DNA of 64,000 bases from Thermoanaerobaculia bacterium (GTDB lineage Bacteria; Acidobacteriota; Thermoanaerobaculia; Multivoradales; JAHEKO01). Of this stretch, positions 17,264-27,181 are shown piece after piece. The DNA is taken from positions 79,807 to 143,806 of the forward strand of contig CAMYOG010000026.1 of the NCBI GenBank assembly GCA_947259925.1, in the 5' to 3' direction. Position numbers and translations under genes: made by a program. Below the pieces are notes generated by a model. That model searched no databases. It had not been told where the DNA came from and worked only from the letters and a program-made list of their open reading frames with translations. Position 1 is the first letter of the stretch, and each line of letters opens with the position of its first letter.

Positions 17264-19305
17264 TCCTGGTCTCCTGTCCACCGGTCGAGCCAGTCGAGCA
17301 CCGTCTGGTGCCAGAAGATGCTGTTGGCCGGGCGCAAGACCCAGTGGTTCTCGTTGGGGAAGTAGAGCAAGCGGCTCGGGATTCCCCGGCGTTGCAGAGC
17401 GGTGAAGGCGGCCAGTCCCTGGGTTTCCGGAACCCGAAAGTCGAGCGCGCCGTGGATGACCAACATCGGCGTCTGCCAGCGATCGACGAAGCGCGCCGGG
17501 TTGTGCTTCTCGTGGCCGTCGGGACTCTCCCAGTAGGGACCGCCGTGCTCCCATTCCGGGAACCAGAGCTCTTCGGTCGCGAAGTACATCATCCGGTTGT
17601 CGAAGACGCCGTCGTGATTGACCAGACAGCGGAAGCGGTCGGGCCATCGACCGGCGATCCAGTTGACCATGTAGCCCCCGTACGAAGCGCCGAGGGCGCA
17701 CGCCCGGTCGCCAGCGATCCACGGGTAGCGCTCGAGGGCTGCCGCCAATCCCTTTTGCAGGTCCTCGAGCGGCTTACCGCCCCAGTCGCCGCTGATCGAA
17801 TCGGTGAACGCCTGGCCGTAGCCGGTCGAGCCATGAAAGTCGATCATCACCACGGCGTAGCCGGCGCCGGAGTAGATCTGTGGATTCCAGCGGTAGTGGA
17901 AGTCGTTGTCGAACGAGCCCTGCGGCCCGCCGTGAATCAAGAAAGCCAGTGGATAGCTCTTCGCCGGATCGAAGTCCACGGGCTGGATCAGATAGCCGTG
18001 AACGGTCTCGCCGTTCCAGCCGGCGAACGAGAACTGCTCGAAGTCGCCCAGGCTGAGCTCGGCCAGCCGCTCGCCGTTGACGTCGGTGAGCTTGCGGACG
18101 TCGCTGCCGTCGAGCGCCGCGGAGTAGAGCTCGACTGGCGACTTGAGGTGGTCGAGACCGTAGATCAGGCGCTCCCCGGCGCGGGCAGGCGAGCGCACGT
18201 GGCCGCCGCCGACCAGCTTGGTCACCTCGCCGCTCGCCACGTCGATCGCGAACAGGCCGACTTCGCCGACGTCGGCGGCGGTGACGTAGAGCGTGCCGCC
18301 GTCCGGCGAGAACGACATCGACCCGGGCGAGCGGTCCCAGCCCTTGGCCAGCGTCCTGGTATCTCCGGACGGCCAGTCGCGCAGGCGGATCCGGAAGCGG
18401 TCCGACTCGAAGCCGGGGCGCGTCATCGCCAGATACGCGAGGATCTTGCCGTCCGGCGAGAAGACCGGCTGGGTGTCCCACGCCTCGTTCGCCGTGGTCA
18501 GGCAGGTGGGAGCGGCCGAGCCCTCCACCGGCACCTGGTAGAGATCGAAGTCGGTCGACCACGGCTCGCCGGCACCCACGTCCCGGGCGGTGAAGACTAG
18601 GCCCTTGCCGTCCGGCGTGAAGGCGATCTCCTCGGCGCCGCCGAACGGCACCGACGGGACGTCGGCGTCGAGTCCGGGCGTGAGCTCGCGGACGTCACCG
18701 CCGCCAGCCGGCATCACGAACAGATGGGAGCGCCGGCCGTCCTCGACCGTATCCCAGTGGCGCACGAACATCCGGTCGTAGATCTGTCCGGTCACCGGTC
18801 CCTCCTCGCGCGCCGCGAGGCGGTTCGCCGTGCAGGCCAGATCCCCACAGTCCGGAAAGACCTCGAGGGTGAACGCCAGCTGGGCACCGCGGGGCCCGAC
18901 GATCAGGTTGGCGACGTCGAGCGGCAGGTTCGAAACCTGCTCGGGCTCACCCTGGGCAGGATCGAGCCGCCAGATCTGGCTCGAGCCGGAGCGACTCGAC
19001 AGGAAGTAGAGGTGCCGCCCGTCGGTCGACCAGCGTGGACTGGAGTCGCTGGCCGGGTCCTCGGTCAGCCGCCGCATGGCGCTGCCGTCCGCGCCGACCA
19101 GCCAGAGGTCCGTACGGCCCTTGTCCGCCTCCATGTCGGTGCTCCGGCGGACGAAGGCGATCGTCGAGCCGTCCGGCGACGGCTGAGGATCGGACAGACG
19201 CTCCATGGTGACCAGGTCTCGGGCGGTGAACGTGTGGTCGGCGCCGTACGCCGCGCTACCGGCGAGTGCCACGGCGAGCGCCATCAGGCAGGTTCTGAAA
19301 CCCAT
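17260..19305 (-). CDS. secreted S9-family prolyl oligopeptidase-like peptidase
   Basis: The ATG at 19305 is chosen because GGAGG lies just upstream and a signal peptide (MGFRTCLMALAVALAGSAAYG) follows at once; a GTG 18 bases earlier is weaker. The 681-residue protein has an N-terminal beta-propeller with TolB-like repeats (for example SPDGSTIAF, SPDGKILAY) and a C-terminal alpha/beta-hydrolase. The nucleophile is in GASYGGYM, the acid in HGALDFRVP, and the histidine in NENHWV. It resembles dipeptidyl/acylaminoacyl peptidases and probably trims oligopeptides in the periplasm. Confidence 0.92.
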   Translation of the reverse strand: MGFRTCLMALAVALAGSAAYGADHTFTARDLVTMERLSDPQPSPDGSTIAFVRRSTDMEADKGRTDLWLVGADGSAMRRLTEDPASDSSPRWSTDGRHLYFLSSRSGSSQIWRLDPAQGEPEQVSNLPLDVANLIVGPRGAQLAFTLEVFPDCGDLACTANRLAAREEGPVTGQIYDRMFVRHWDTVEDGRRSHLFVMPAGGGDVRELTPGLDADVPSVPFGGAEEIAFTPDGKGLVFTARDVGAGEPWSTDFDLYQVPVEGSAAPTCLTTANEAWDTQPVFSPDGKILAYLAMTRPGFESDRFRIRLRDWPSGDTRTLAKGWDRSPGSMSFSPDGGTLYVTAADVGEVGLFAIDVASGEVTKLVGGGHVRSPARAGERLIYGLDHLKSPVELYSAALDGSDVRKLTDVNGERLAELSLGDFEQFSFAGWNGETVHGYLIQPVDFDPAKSYPLAFLIHGGPQGSFDNDFHYRWNPQIYSGAGYAVVMIDFHGSTGYGQAFTDSISGDWGGKPLEDLQKGLAAALERYPWIAGDRACALGASYGGYMVNWIAGRWPDRFRCLVNHDGVFDNRMMYFATEELWFPEWEHGGPYWESPDGHEKHNPARFVDRWQTPMLVIHGALDFRVPETQGLAAFTALQRRGIPSRLLYFPNENHWVLRPANSIFWHQTVLDWLDRWTGDQE

Positions 19306-19319
19306 CTTTCCTCCACGGC

Positions 19320-21062
19320 TCACATCGAGATGGAGCCCTTACGGAAGTCGGTCTTGCCGATCAGGGCGTTGATCAACACCGGGTGACCTTCGGCGGCCGC
19401 GCGCTGAGCCCGCTCGAGCGTCTCCCGGATCTCGCCCGGGCGCTCGAGCAGGAAGCCCTTGCCGCCGTAGCCCTCCGCTACCCGGTGGTAGTCGGTGCGC
19501 CGCAGCACGGTACCGACATCGTCTCCCAGAATCTCGACCTGGTCGCGGGCGATCTGGGCCCAGCTGGCGTCGTTCCCGACCACGGCGATGACCGGCATCC
19601 GGTGCCGGACGTAGGTATCGAACTCGGCCAGGCTGTAGGCGGCCGAGCCGTCGCCGTAGAGGATCCAGACCTCGGCGTCCGGACGCGAGAGCCTGGCACC
19701 GAGGGCGAAGCCGCCGCCGACGCCCAGGGTGCCGAACACCCCGGGGTCGAGCCACGAGAGAGGGCGCCGCGGCCGCAAGATGTACGACGCGGTAGCCACG
19801 AAGTCGCCGCCGTCGGCGACCAGGACGCTGTCGTCCGGCAGCACCGAGTCGATCTCCCGGCAGAGCTCGAGCGGGTTGACGAAGTCGGTCGCGGCTTCCG
19901 CCTGCTCGGAGATCTGGGCCTCCCGTTCCTGCTGCCGGCCGCGGAGGGTCTCGAGCCACGCGGAGCGGTCCGCGGCTCCGGCCACCCTCGCGGCCAGGGC
20001 GCGCAGGAAGCGGCTCGGATCGGCCAGCACGCCGAGGGTCGGGCGCCGGTTCAGGGTCAGGTCGACTTCGCTCCGGTTGGCGGAAATCATGACCGCCGAG
20101 CGCCGGACCTGGCGCCCGTAGCCGAGGCGGAAGTCGTTCGGCACTCCAGCCAGGATCACCAGATCGGCCTCCCTCAGCGCTCTGCCCCGCTGGTGCCGAA
20201 ACCAGAGATCGTGCTCGGCGCCGAGCAGTCCACGCGCCATCCCCGACAGGTAGGTCGGTACGCCGAGGCGCTCGACGGCCGCGACCAGCTCCGGGACCGC
20301 GGCGGCTTCCAGCAGCGTCTGGCTGCCGATCAGGAGGACCGGTCGGCGCGCCTTCTCGAGCCGCTTTGCCGCCCGTGCGATCTCCCACGGGCGCGGCTCC
20401 GAAGGCGGCACTCGGTGGGGGGTGGACTCAGCGGGCTCGTCGCCAGCCGGCCCCAGACCGCGGAAGAGCCCGTCGACGTGCCGCTTGAGATACCAGGAGA
20501 CGGCGCGCCCCGCCAGCCCTCTCCCCGGCTTGCCGGCCATCGAGCCGTAGAGCTCCCTGACCGTCGATTCGCCGTAGAGCAGATCGACCGGACACTCGAC
20601 GAAGACCGGGCCCGGGACCCCGGCGAGGCTGCGATCGAGCGCTTCCTCCACGGCCGGAGCGAGCTCCTTGACCCGGCTCGCGGCCGCCGCCCATTTCACG
20701 TGCGGCTCGATCAGAGCCAGCTGATCGATGTCCTGAAGCGAGCCTCGACCCTTGAGAATCGTACCGGTGGCGCCGCCCAGGATCAGGACCGGTGACTGCG
20801 CCATCTGTGCGTTCTTGACCGCGGTGATGGTGTTGGTCACTCCGGGCCCGGCGGTGACCGCCGCCACCCCGGGGCGGCCGCTGAGGCGGGCGACGGCGTC
20901 GGCCGCAAAGACGGCGTCGACCTCGTGGCGGACGTCGACGACCCGCAGCCCGAGCGCCTTGGCGCCTACCAGAATCGGCGAGATATGCCCGCCACACAGA
21001 GTGAACAGCTCGCCGACGCCGTAGCGGCGCAAGACCCGAGCGATCCGGTCGCCGCCGTGCAT
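19320..21062 (-). CDS. ThDP-dependent enzyme closely resembling human ILVBL/HACL2
   Basis: A 580-residue thiamine-diphosphate enzyme of the acetolactate synthase/2-hydroxyacyl-CoA lyase superfamily. The catalytic Glu is residue 47 in [13 protein letters not shown]; the ThDP/Mg motif begins at [15 protein letters not shown]. Several blocks are nearly those I recall for human [54 protein letters not shown] and the C-terminal [11 protein letters not shown]. Human HACL2 cleaves 2-hydroxy fatty acyl-CoA. The adjacent hotdog thioesterase gene fits an acyl-CoA role better than branched amino acid synthesis, and no small IlvH subunit is near. Start could be TTG 21071 (TTGA overlap), GTG 21065 or ATG 21062. 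Confidence 0.88.
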   Translation of the reverse strand: MHGGDRIARVLRRYGVGELFTLCGGHISPILVGAKALGLRVVDVRHEVDAVFAADAVARLSGRPGVAAVTAGPGVTNTITAVKNAQMAQSPVLILGGATGTILKGRGSLQDIDQLALIEPHVKWAAAASRVKELAPAVEEALDRSLAGVPGPVFVECPVDLLYGESTVRELYGSMAGKPGRGLAGRAVSWYLKRHVDGLFRGLGPAGDEPAESTPHRVPPSEPRPWEIARAAKRLEKARRPVLLIGSQTLLEAAAVPELVAAVERLGVPTYLSGMARGLLGAEHDLWFRHQRGRALREADLVILAGVPNDFRLGYGRQVRRSAVMISANRSEVDLTLNRRPTLGVLADPSRFLRALAARVAGAADRSAWLETLRGRQQEREAQISEQAEAATDFVNPLELCREIDSVLPDDSVLVADGGDFVATASYILRPRRPLSWLDPGVFGTLGVGGGFALGARLSRPDAEVWILYGDGSAAYSLAEFDTYVRHRMPVIAVVGNDASWAQIARDQVEILGDDVGTVLRRTDYHRVAEGYGGKGFLLERPGEIRETLERAQRAAAEGHPVLINALIGKTDFRKGSISM

Positions 21063-21067
21063 CACGC

Positions 21068-21466
21068 TCAATCGTGGGGGCGCCGGTCGAGGACGTGCTG
21101 CTCGGGGGTGTAGCAGGTGAACTCGCCGGTGAAGACCGCGACGTCGTCCCGGTTGACCTCGACGTCGACGCGGTGCCGGGCACCCTCGTGCGTCGCCAAC
21201 CGCGCCACCGCCTCCAGCCGCTCACCCACCCGGACCGGCTTCAGGAATCGAGTGGTCGCCCGTCCGAGGACGACGTTCGGATGGTTGACCGCCAACATGG
21301 CGGCGTAGTCCGCCAGACCGAATACGAAGCCGCCATGCACCAGGCCGCGCTCGTCGGCGCTCATCTCTGCGCCCGGTGTCAGCTCCACCCGCGCATACCC
21401 GACACCCAGCTCCCTGACCACACCGCAGAGCTCGGGTCGGATCGCCTCGTGGGTCTTGATCTCCAC
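21068..21466 (-). CDS. hotdog-fold acyl-CoA thioesterase
   Basis: A 132-residue protein starting at GTG. The hotdog helix region [20 protein letters not shown] matches PaaI/YbgC-type thioesterases, and the later beta strands ([19 protein letters not shown]) fit the fold. It lies 12 bases after the P5C dehydrogenase gene and abuts or overlaps the ILVBL-like gene, so it probably hydrolyses an acyl-CoA connected with that enzyme. Substrate not determinable from sequence. Confidence 0.8.
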   Translation of the reverse strand: MEIKTHEAIRPELCGVVRELGVGYARVELTPGAEMSADERGLVHGGFVFGLADYAAMLAVNHPNVVLGRATTRFLKPVRVGERLEAVARLATHEGARHRVDVEVNRDDVAVFTGEFTCYTPEQHVLDRRPHD

Positions 21467-21478
21467 GGAGGGCCGAGC

Positions 21479-23110
<1,632 letters not shown>

Positions 23111-23196
23111 ATCTTCAGTTCCTCCCCTTGGGCCGGATCGTATCCGATAAGAAAAGAGACAGCACCGGACTGTGAATCAGGTGTCTATCCCTTCTT

Positions 23197-23550
23197 TCAT
23201 CGGAGCGCCTGCCAGGCCAGCAGCACGAAGCCGACAATCATCAGTACGCCGCCGATCGGGGTGACCGCGCCGAGCCAGCGCGGACCTCCGAGGGCGAGGA
23301 TCGCCACCGTCCCCGAGAAGATCACGCCGCCGGCGAGCAGTGACCAGCCGGCCGGACCGACCGGCTTCTCCATCGCCGCCCCCGCGAGCCCGACCGCGAT
23401 CAGACCGAAGCCCGAATACATGAAGTAGCGCGCCGCGGTCTCCCAGAGCTCCAGAGAGGCCGGATCGAGCCGTGCCTTCAGCCCATGCGCTCCGAAGGCT
23501 CCTGCCAGAACCGAGAGCGCACAGACCGTCGCGCCAACGCCGACCCACAT
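23197..23550 (-). CDS. DUF423-family membrane protein (YgdD-like)
   Basis: A 117-residue protein with four transmembrane helices. GAFGAHGLK near the N-terminus and WETAARYFMYSG are the DUF423 signatures; the function of the family is unknown. The ATG overlaps the stop of the upstream 91-residue gene as TGATG, indicating coupling; a GTG three bases earlier is possible. Confidence 0.87.
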   Translation of the reverse strand: MWVGVGATVCALSVLAGAFGAHGLKARLDPASLELWETAARYFMYSGFGLIAVGLAGAAMEKPVGPAGWSLLAGGVIFSGTVAILALGGPRWLGAVTPIGGVLMIVGFVLLAWQALR

Positions 23551-23825
23551 CACAGCTCCCCCAGGCGGCGCACCGACACCACTCGAGAGCGCGGCACCAC
23601 CAGCCGATCGAACTTCTTCCAGACGCCGAAGCGGGCGGCCCGCTCGACGTACTCCTCCTTGGAGCGGCCGTCGTCGCCGTCCTCATGGACGTCCACGTCG
23701 AGCAGGATCACCTGATGGTCGTCGAGGTCGTCGCAGCGGCCGACGAAGATCTCCGGTCCACTCGTATCGACCACGACCGTGATGCCGTGCAGCTCGTGCC
23801 GCTCGGGATGCCAGTCCGGGCTCAT
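23550..23825 (-). CDS. small conserved-looking protein, unknown function
   Basis: A 91-residue soluble protein with no signal peptide. It contains HGITVVVDTSGPEIFVGRCDDLDD, an acidic DVDVHEDGDDG patch and a basic C-terminal third, suggesting a small beta-barrel-like domain. I do not recognise a family. It sits between bacilliredoxin and DUF423 genes, nine bases from the first and overlapping the second, so it is probably co-transcribed with them. Confidence 0.68.
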   Translation of the reverse strand: MSPDWHPERHELHGITVVVDTSGPEIFVGRCDDLDDHQVILLDVDVHEDGDDGRSKEEYVERAARFGVWKKFDRLVVPRSRVVSVRRLGEL

Positions 23826-23833
23826 GAGCGGGC

Positions 23834-24268
23834 TCAGGCGGGCGCCGGCGCGCCGAAGTAACGCTGGAAGGCGCCGGTCAGGTCGGCCGCGACGTCCTCT
23901 GCCGAGCGGCTCTCGATCCGGTGCCGCGGCACGAAGTAGACGACCTCGCCGTCCTTGAGCAGCGCCATCGACGGGCTACTCGGTGGAATGTCGGCGAAGT
24001 AGCTGCGCGCCTGCGCCGTCGCCTCGACGTCCTGGCCGGCGAAGACCGTCCCCAGGCGATCGGGTTTGACCGGTCCTTCGAGCGCCTGGCGCACGCCGGG
24101 CCGGGCCTGGCCCGCGGCGCAACCGCACACCGAGTTGAGGACCAGCAGCGCCGTGCCCTCCCTGTTCTCCATGAAACGCTCCACGTCCTCGGCGGTCCGG
24201 AGCTCCTCGAACCCGATGCTCGACAGCTCGGCGCGCATCGGTGCAACCATCATTTCGCTATACGGCAC
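23834..24268 (-). CDS. BrxA/BrxB-family bacilliredoxin
   Basis: GTG at 24268 is chosen over the longer frame because GGAGGA lies exactly six bases upstream and the resulting 144 residues equal the usual length of the YphP/YqiW family. It opens MPYSEMMVAPMR, a family signature, and carries the redox motif CGC at residues 48-50 within NSVCGCAAGQ, plus FAGQD and PPSSPSMALLKDGEVV. Bacilliredoxins remove bacillithiol from S-bacillithiolated proteins in Firmicutes; the thiol cofactor in this organism is not known. First gene of the minus-strand run. Confidence 0.92.
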   Translation of the reverse strand: MPYSEMMVAPMRAELSSIGFEELRTAEDVERFMENREGTALLVLNSVCGCAAGQARPGVRQALEGPVKPDRLGTVFAGQDVEATAQARSYFADIPPSSPSMALLKDGEVVYFVPRHRIESRSAEDVAADLTGAFQRYFGAPAPA

Positions 24269-24408
24269 GTTGACTCCTCCCGTCGCGCCTGGGCGCGACT
24301 CCATTGCGGCGGCTATTCTAACGATGTCCCGGCGTTTTCGGCAGTGCGCGGGCGCGAGCTAGACTCCCCTCGGCCGGGCCCCAGGGCGCCCGGGCCAGAG
24401 CCGCTCGC

Positions 24409-24501
24409 ATGTCATTCTACGCCGCCATGTTCCTGCTCCCCGCGGCCATCCTGGCGCTGGCGCTCGGCGTGGTCTACCTCGATCGGCGCCGGGCCGGCTG
24501 A
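24409..24501 (+). CDS. 30-residue single-helix membrane microprotein coupled to symporter
   Basis: The ATG at 24409 opens a 30-residue frame: MSFYAAMFLLPAAILALALG, then VVYLDRRRAG. One hydrophobic helix is followed by a positive-inside RRR tail. Its TGA overlaps the symporter ATG as TGATG, a classic coupling arrangement. Many SSS and related transporters have a small helper protein encoded directly upstream; this could be such a subunit. No good Shine-Dalgarno sequence is visible, so expression is not proven. Confidence 0.55.
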   Translation: MSFYAAMFLLPAAILALALGVVYLDRRRAG

Positions 24502-25988
24502 TGCCGGAGACCACCGGCACCGGTAGCGCCGTCCTGGCCTCGTTCATCGGCTACCTGCTCCTGGTAGTCGGCATCGGCGTCTACTCCAGCCGCTTCTCGT
24601 CCGCGGGGATCGGCGCCTTCTTCGTCGGCGGGCGCAGCATGAACCGGTTCGTGGTCGCCCTGTCGGCGGTGGTCTCCGGGCGCAGCGCCTGGCTGCTGCT
24701 GGGTGTGACCGGCATGGCCTATACACGCGGCGTCTCCGCGGTCTGGGCGGTAACCGGCTACATCGTCGCCGAGCTCTTTCTGTTCGTCTTCTACGCCCAA
24801 CGGCTACGCCGCTTCAGTGAGCGCTACGACTGCATCACGGTACCCGACTTCCTCGCCGCCCGCTTCGAGGACCGGAGCGGCGCGCTCCGTCTCCTGTCGG
24901 TGCTCATCATCTTGATCTTCATGGTCGCCTACGTCGCGGCTCAGTTCGTGGCCGGCGGCAAGGCCTTCGGCGCCGCGTTCGACCTCGGAGCGACGGAGGG
25001 CGTGCTGATCACCGCCGCGATCGTCCTCGCCTACACCGTCCTGGGCGGCTTTCTGGCGGTCAGCCTCACCGACACGATCCAGGGCATCTTCATGATCGTC
25101 GCTCTGGTGCTCCTGCCGACCCTCGCGATCGCCAGCGCCGGCGGGCTCGGACCGATCGTCGACGAGCTCCGGCAGCTCGATCCGACCCTGATCGATCCCT
25201 CCGCCATCGGTCTGGGTGCCTTCATCGGCTTCCTCGGGATCGGCCTCGGCTCGCCCGGCAACCCGCACATCCTGGTGCGCTACATGTCGATCGCCGATCC
25301 CGCACAGCTGCGCTACTCGGCGGTGGTCGGCACGCTCTGGAACGTGGTCATGGCCTGGGGAGCGATCTTCATCGGGCTCGCCGGCCGGGTCTACTTTCCA
25401 ACCGCGGAGCTCCTGCCGTCGGGCGACGTCGAGAATCTCTACCCGACGCTCGCCCAGCAGCATCTGCATCCGGTCCTCTTCGGCCTGGTAATCGCTTCGA
25501 TCTTCGCGGCGATCATGTCGACCGCCGATTCGCAGCTCCTGGTGGCCGCGTCGAGCGTGGTTCGCGACCTCTACGAAAAGGTCCTCCGCCGCGGCCGCGA
25601 GCTCGACCAGCGGCGCCTGGTGCTCTACAGCCGCCTGGTGATCGTGGTGCTCGTCGGCCTCGCACTCGCGCTCGGCCTGTGGGCGAGCGAGCTGGTCTTC
25701 TGGCTGGTGCTGTTCGCCTGGGCCGGTCTGGGGGCGGCACTCGGCCCGACCACGGTCCTGGCGCTCTTCTGGCGACGGACCACCCGCGCGGGGGTTGCCG
25801 CCGGGATGATCACCGGTACCCTGGTGACGCTGGTGTGGAAGAGCGCGCCGGCCCTGAGCGGCCTGGTCTACGAGCTGATCCCCGCGTTCGGCCTGTCGCT
25901 GGCGGTCACCGTTCTGGTCAGCTACTGGAGCCGGCGCCCGGCCGCTACCGATCAGATGTTCGATGCCATGCAGGAGAATCGCCGATGA
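24501..25988 (+). CDS. SSS-family sodium:solute symporter (PutP-like)
   Basis: A 495-residue transporter with about 13 hydrophobic segments. FFVGGRSM followed by VSGRSAWLLLGVTGMAY near residues 38-75 is the sodium-binding start of the LeuT-fold SSS family, and GLGSPGNPHILVRYMS and FAAIMSTADSQLLVAASS are strongly conserved in PutP-like members. Proline or another amino acid is a likely substrate. It is translationally coupled to the preceding microprotein and overlaps the aminotransferase gene by four bases, pointing to uptake and transamination of the same compound. Confidence 0.92.
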   Translation: MPETTGTGSAVLASFIGYLLLVVGIGVYSSRFSSAGIGAFFVGGRSMNRFVVALSAVVSGRSAWLLLGVTGMAYTRGVSAVWAVTGYIVAELFLFVFYAQRLRRFSERYDCITVPDFLAARFEDRSGALRLLSVLIILIFMVAYVAAQFVAGGKAFGAAFDLGATEGVLITAAIVLAYTVLGGFLAVSLTDTIQGIFMIVALVLLPTLAIASAGGLGPIVDELRQLDPTLIDPSAIGLGAFIGFLGIGLGSPGNPHILVRYMSIADPAQLRYSAVVGTLWNVVMAWGAIFIGLAGRVYFPTAELLPSGDVENLYPTLAQQHLHPVLFGLVIASIFAAIMSTADSQLLVAASSVVRDLYEKVLRRGRELDQRRLVLYSRLVIVVLVGLALALGLWASELVFWLVLFAWAGLGAALGPTTVLALFWRRTTRAGVAAGMITGTLVTLVWKSAPALSGLVYELIPAFGLSLAVTVLVSYWSRRPAATDQMFDAMQENRR

Positions 25989-27181
25989 GCACGATGCCGC
26001 CATCCCTCCGAGTCCGTCGCCGGCTGCTGCTCGGCCCCGGGCCTTCGAGTGTCCACCCGCGCGTCTACGAAGCGTTGGCGCGACCGCTCATGGGTCACCT
26101 CGACCCGCTCTTCCTGGAGGTGATGGACGAGCTCCAGGTGATGCTGCGCCAGGTCTTCCAGACCACGAATCGGCTGACGCTCGCGGTCTCCGGAACCGGC
26201 AGTGCCGGAATGGAGGCCGCCCTCGTCAACCTGGTCGAGCCGACCGACGAGGTCCTGGTGTGCGTCAACGGTGTCTTCGGCGGACGGATGTGCGACATTG
26301 TCGAGCGCCTCGGCGCCACCCTCCGTCGGATCGATCGCCCCTGGGGCGAGGTATTCGACCCGCAGGAGATCACCGACACCCTCCGGAGCCATCCGAACAC
26401 GAGGCTGGTCGCAGTCGTCCACGCCGAGACCTCCACCGGGGCGCACCAGCCGCTCGCCGAGATCGGCGCCCTCTGCCACGAGCAGGACCGGCTCTTCGTG
26501 GTCGACGCGGTCACCTCACTGGCAGGCACGGAGCTGCGCGTCGACGACTGGCACATCGACGCCTGCTACAGCGGCACCCAGAAGTGCCTCAGCTGTCCGC
26601 CCGGTCTGGCGCCGATCACCTTCAGTGATCGCGCGGTCGAGCGAATGGGTGAGCGGCGCGGCAAGGTACCGAGCTGGTACCTGGACGTCTCGATGCTGCG
26701 TGACTACTGGGCCGAGAGCCAGCGGACCTATCATCACACCGCGCCGATCTCGATGAACTACGCCCTGCACGAGGCGCTCGCGCTGGTGCTCGAGGAGGGC
26801 CTGTCCGCGCGCTTCGAGCGCCACGCCCGCAACAGCACAGCGCTGGTCGCCGGGCTGAGCGCCCTCGGCTGCCGACCGTTCGCCCAGGAGGGGCATCGGC
26901 TGCCGATGCTCAACTCGATCTACCTGCCCCCGGACGTCGAGGACGCCGAGCTCCGCCGGCGGCTTCTCGAAGACCACGACATCGAGATCGGCGGCGGTCT
27001 GGGCAATCTCGCCGGCCGGATCTGGCGAATCGGTCTGATGGGCGAGAGCTGTCGCCGGACGAGCGTCCTGACACTCCTGGGTGCCCTCGAGGAGCTGATC
27101 GGGTCCGCGGCCGGCGGCGCCGCCACCGCGGCGGCCGAGTCGGTCTACGGCGAAATGGCCGCCGAAGAGATCCGCAGCTGA
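25985..27181 (+). CDS. class V aminotransferase (alanine/serine-glyoxylate aminotransferase type)
   Basis: A 398-residue PLP enzyme starting at an ATG overlapping the symporter stop. GPGPSSVHPRVYEAL, VSGTGSAGMEAAL, HAETSTGAHQP, VVDAVTSLAGTEL and the PLP-lysine motif SGTQKCLSCPPG fit AGXT/BhcA-like enzymes that move amino groups to glyoxylate or pyruvate. Cytoplasmic dimer expected. The last residues are replaced by an Ala-rich tail. Its 3' end overlaps the convergent PilZ-AMIN gene by 37 bases. Confidence 0.92.
   Translation: MSTMPPSLRVRRRLLLGPGPSSVHPRVYEALARPLMGHLDPLFLEVMDELQVMLRQVFQTTNRLTLAVSGTGSAGMEAALVNLVEPTDEVLVCVNGVFGGRMCDIVERLGATLRRIDRPWGEVFDPQEITDTLRSHPNTRLVAVVHAETSTGAHQPLAEIGALCHEQDRLFVVDAVTSLAGTELRVDDWHIDACYSGTQKCLSCPPGLAPITFSDRAVERMGERRGKVPSWYLDVSMLRDYWAESQRTYHHTAPISMNYALHEALALVLEEGLSARFERHARNSTALVAGLSALGCRPFAQEGHRLPMLNSIYLPPDVEDAELRRRLLEDHDIEIGGGLGNLAGRIWRIGLMGESCRRTSVLTLLGALEELIGSAAGGAATAAAESVYGEMAAEEIRS

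Noticed and set aside
19320..21062. Acetolactate synthase large subunit (IlvB)
   Set aside because: Sequence blocks follow ILVBL/HACL2 more closely and neither IlvH nor other branched-chain genes are near.
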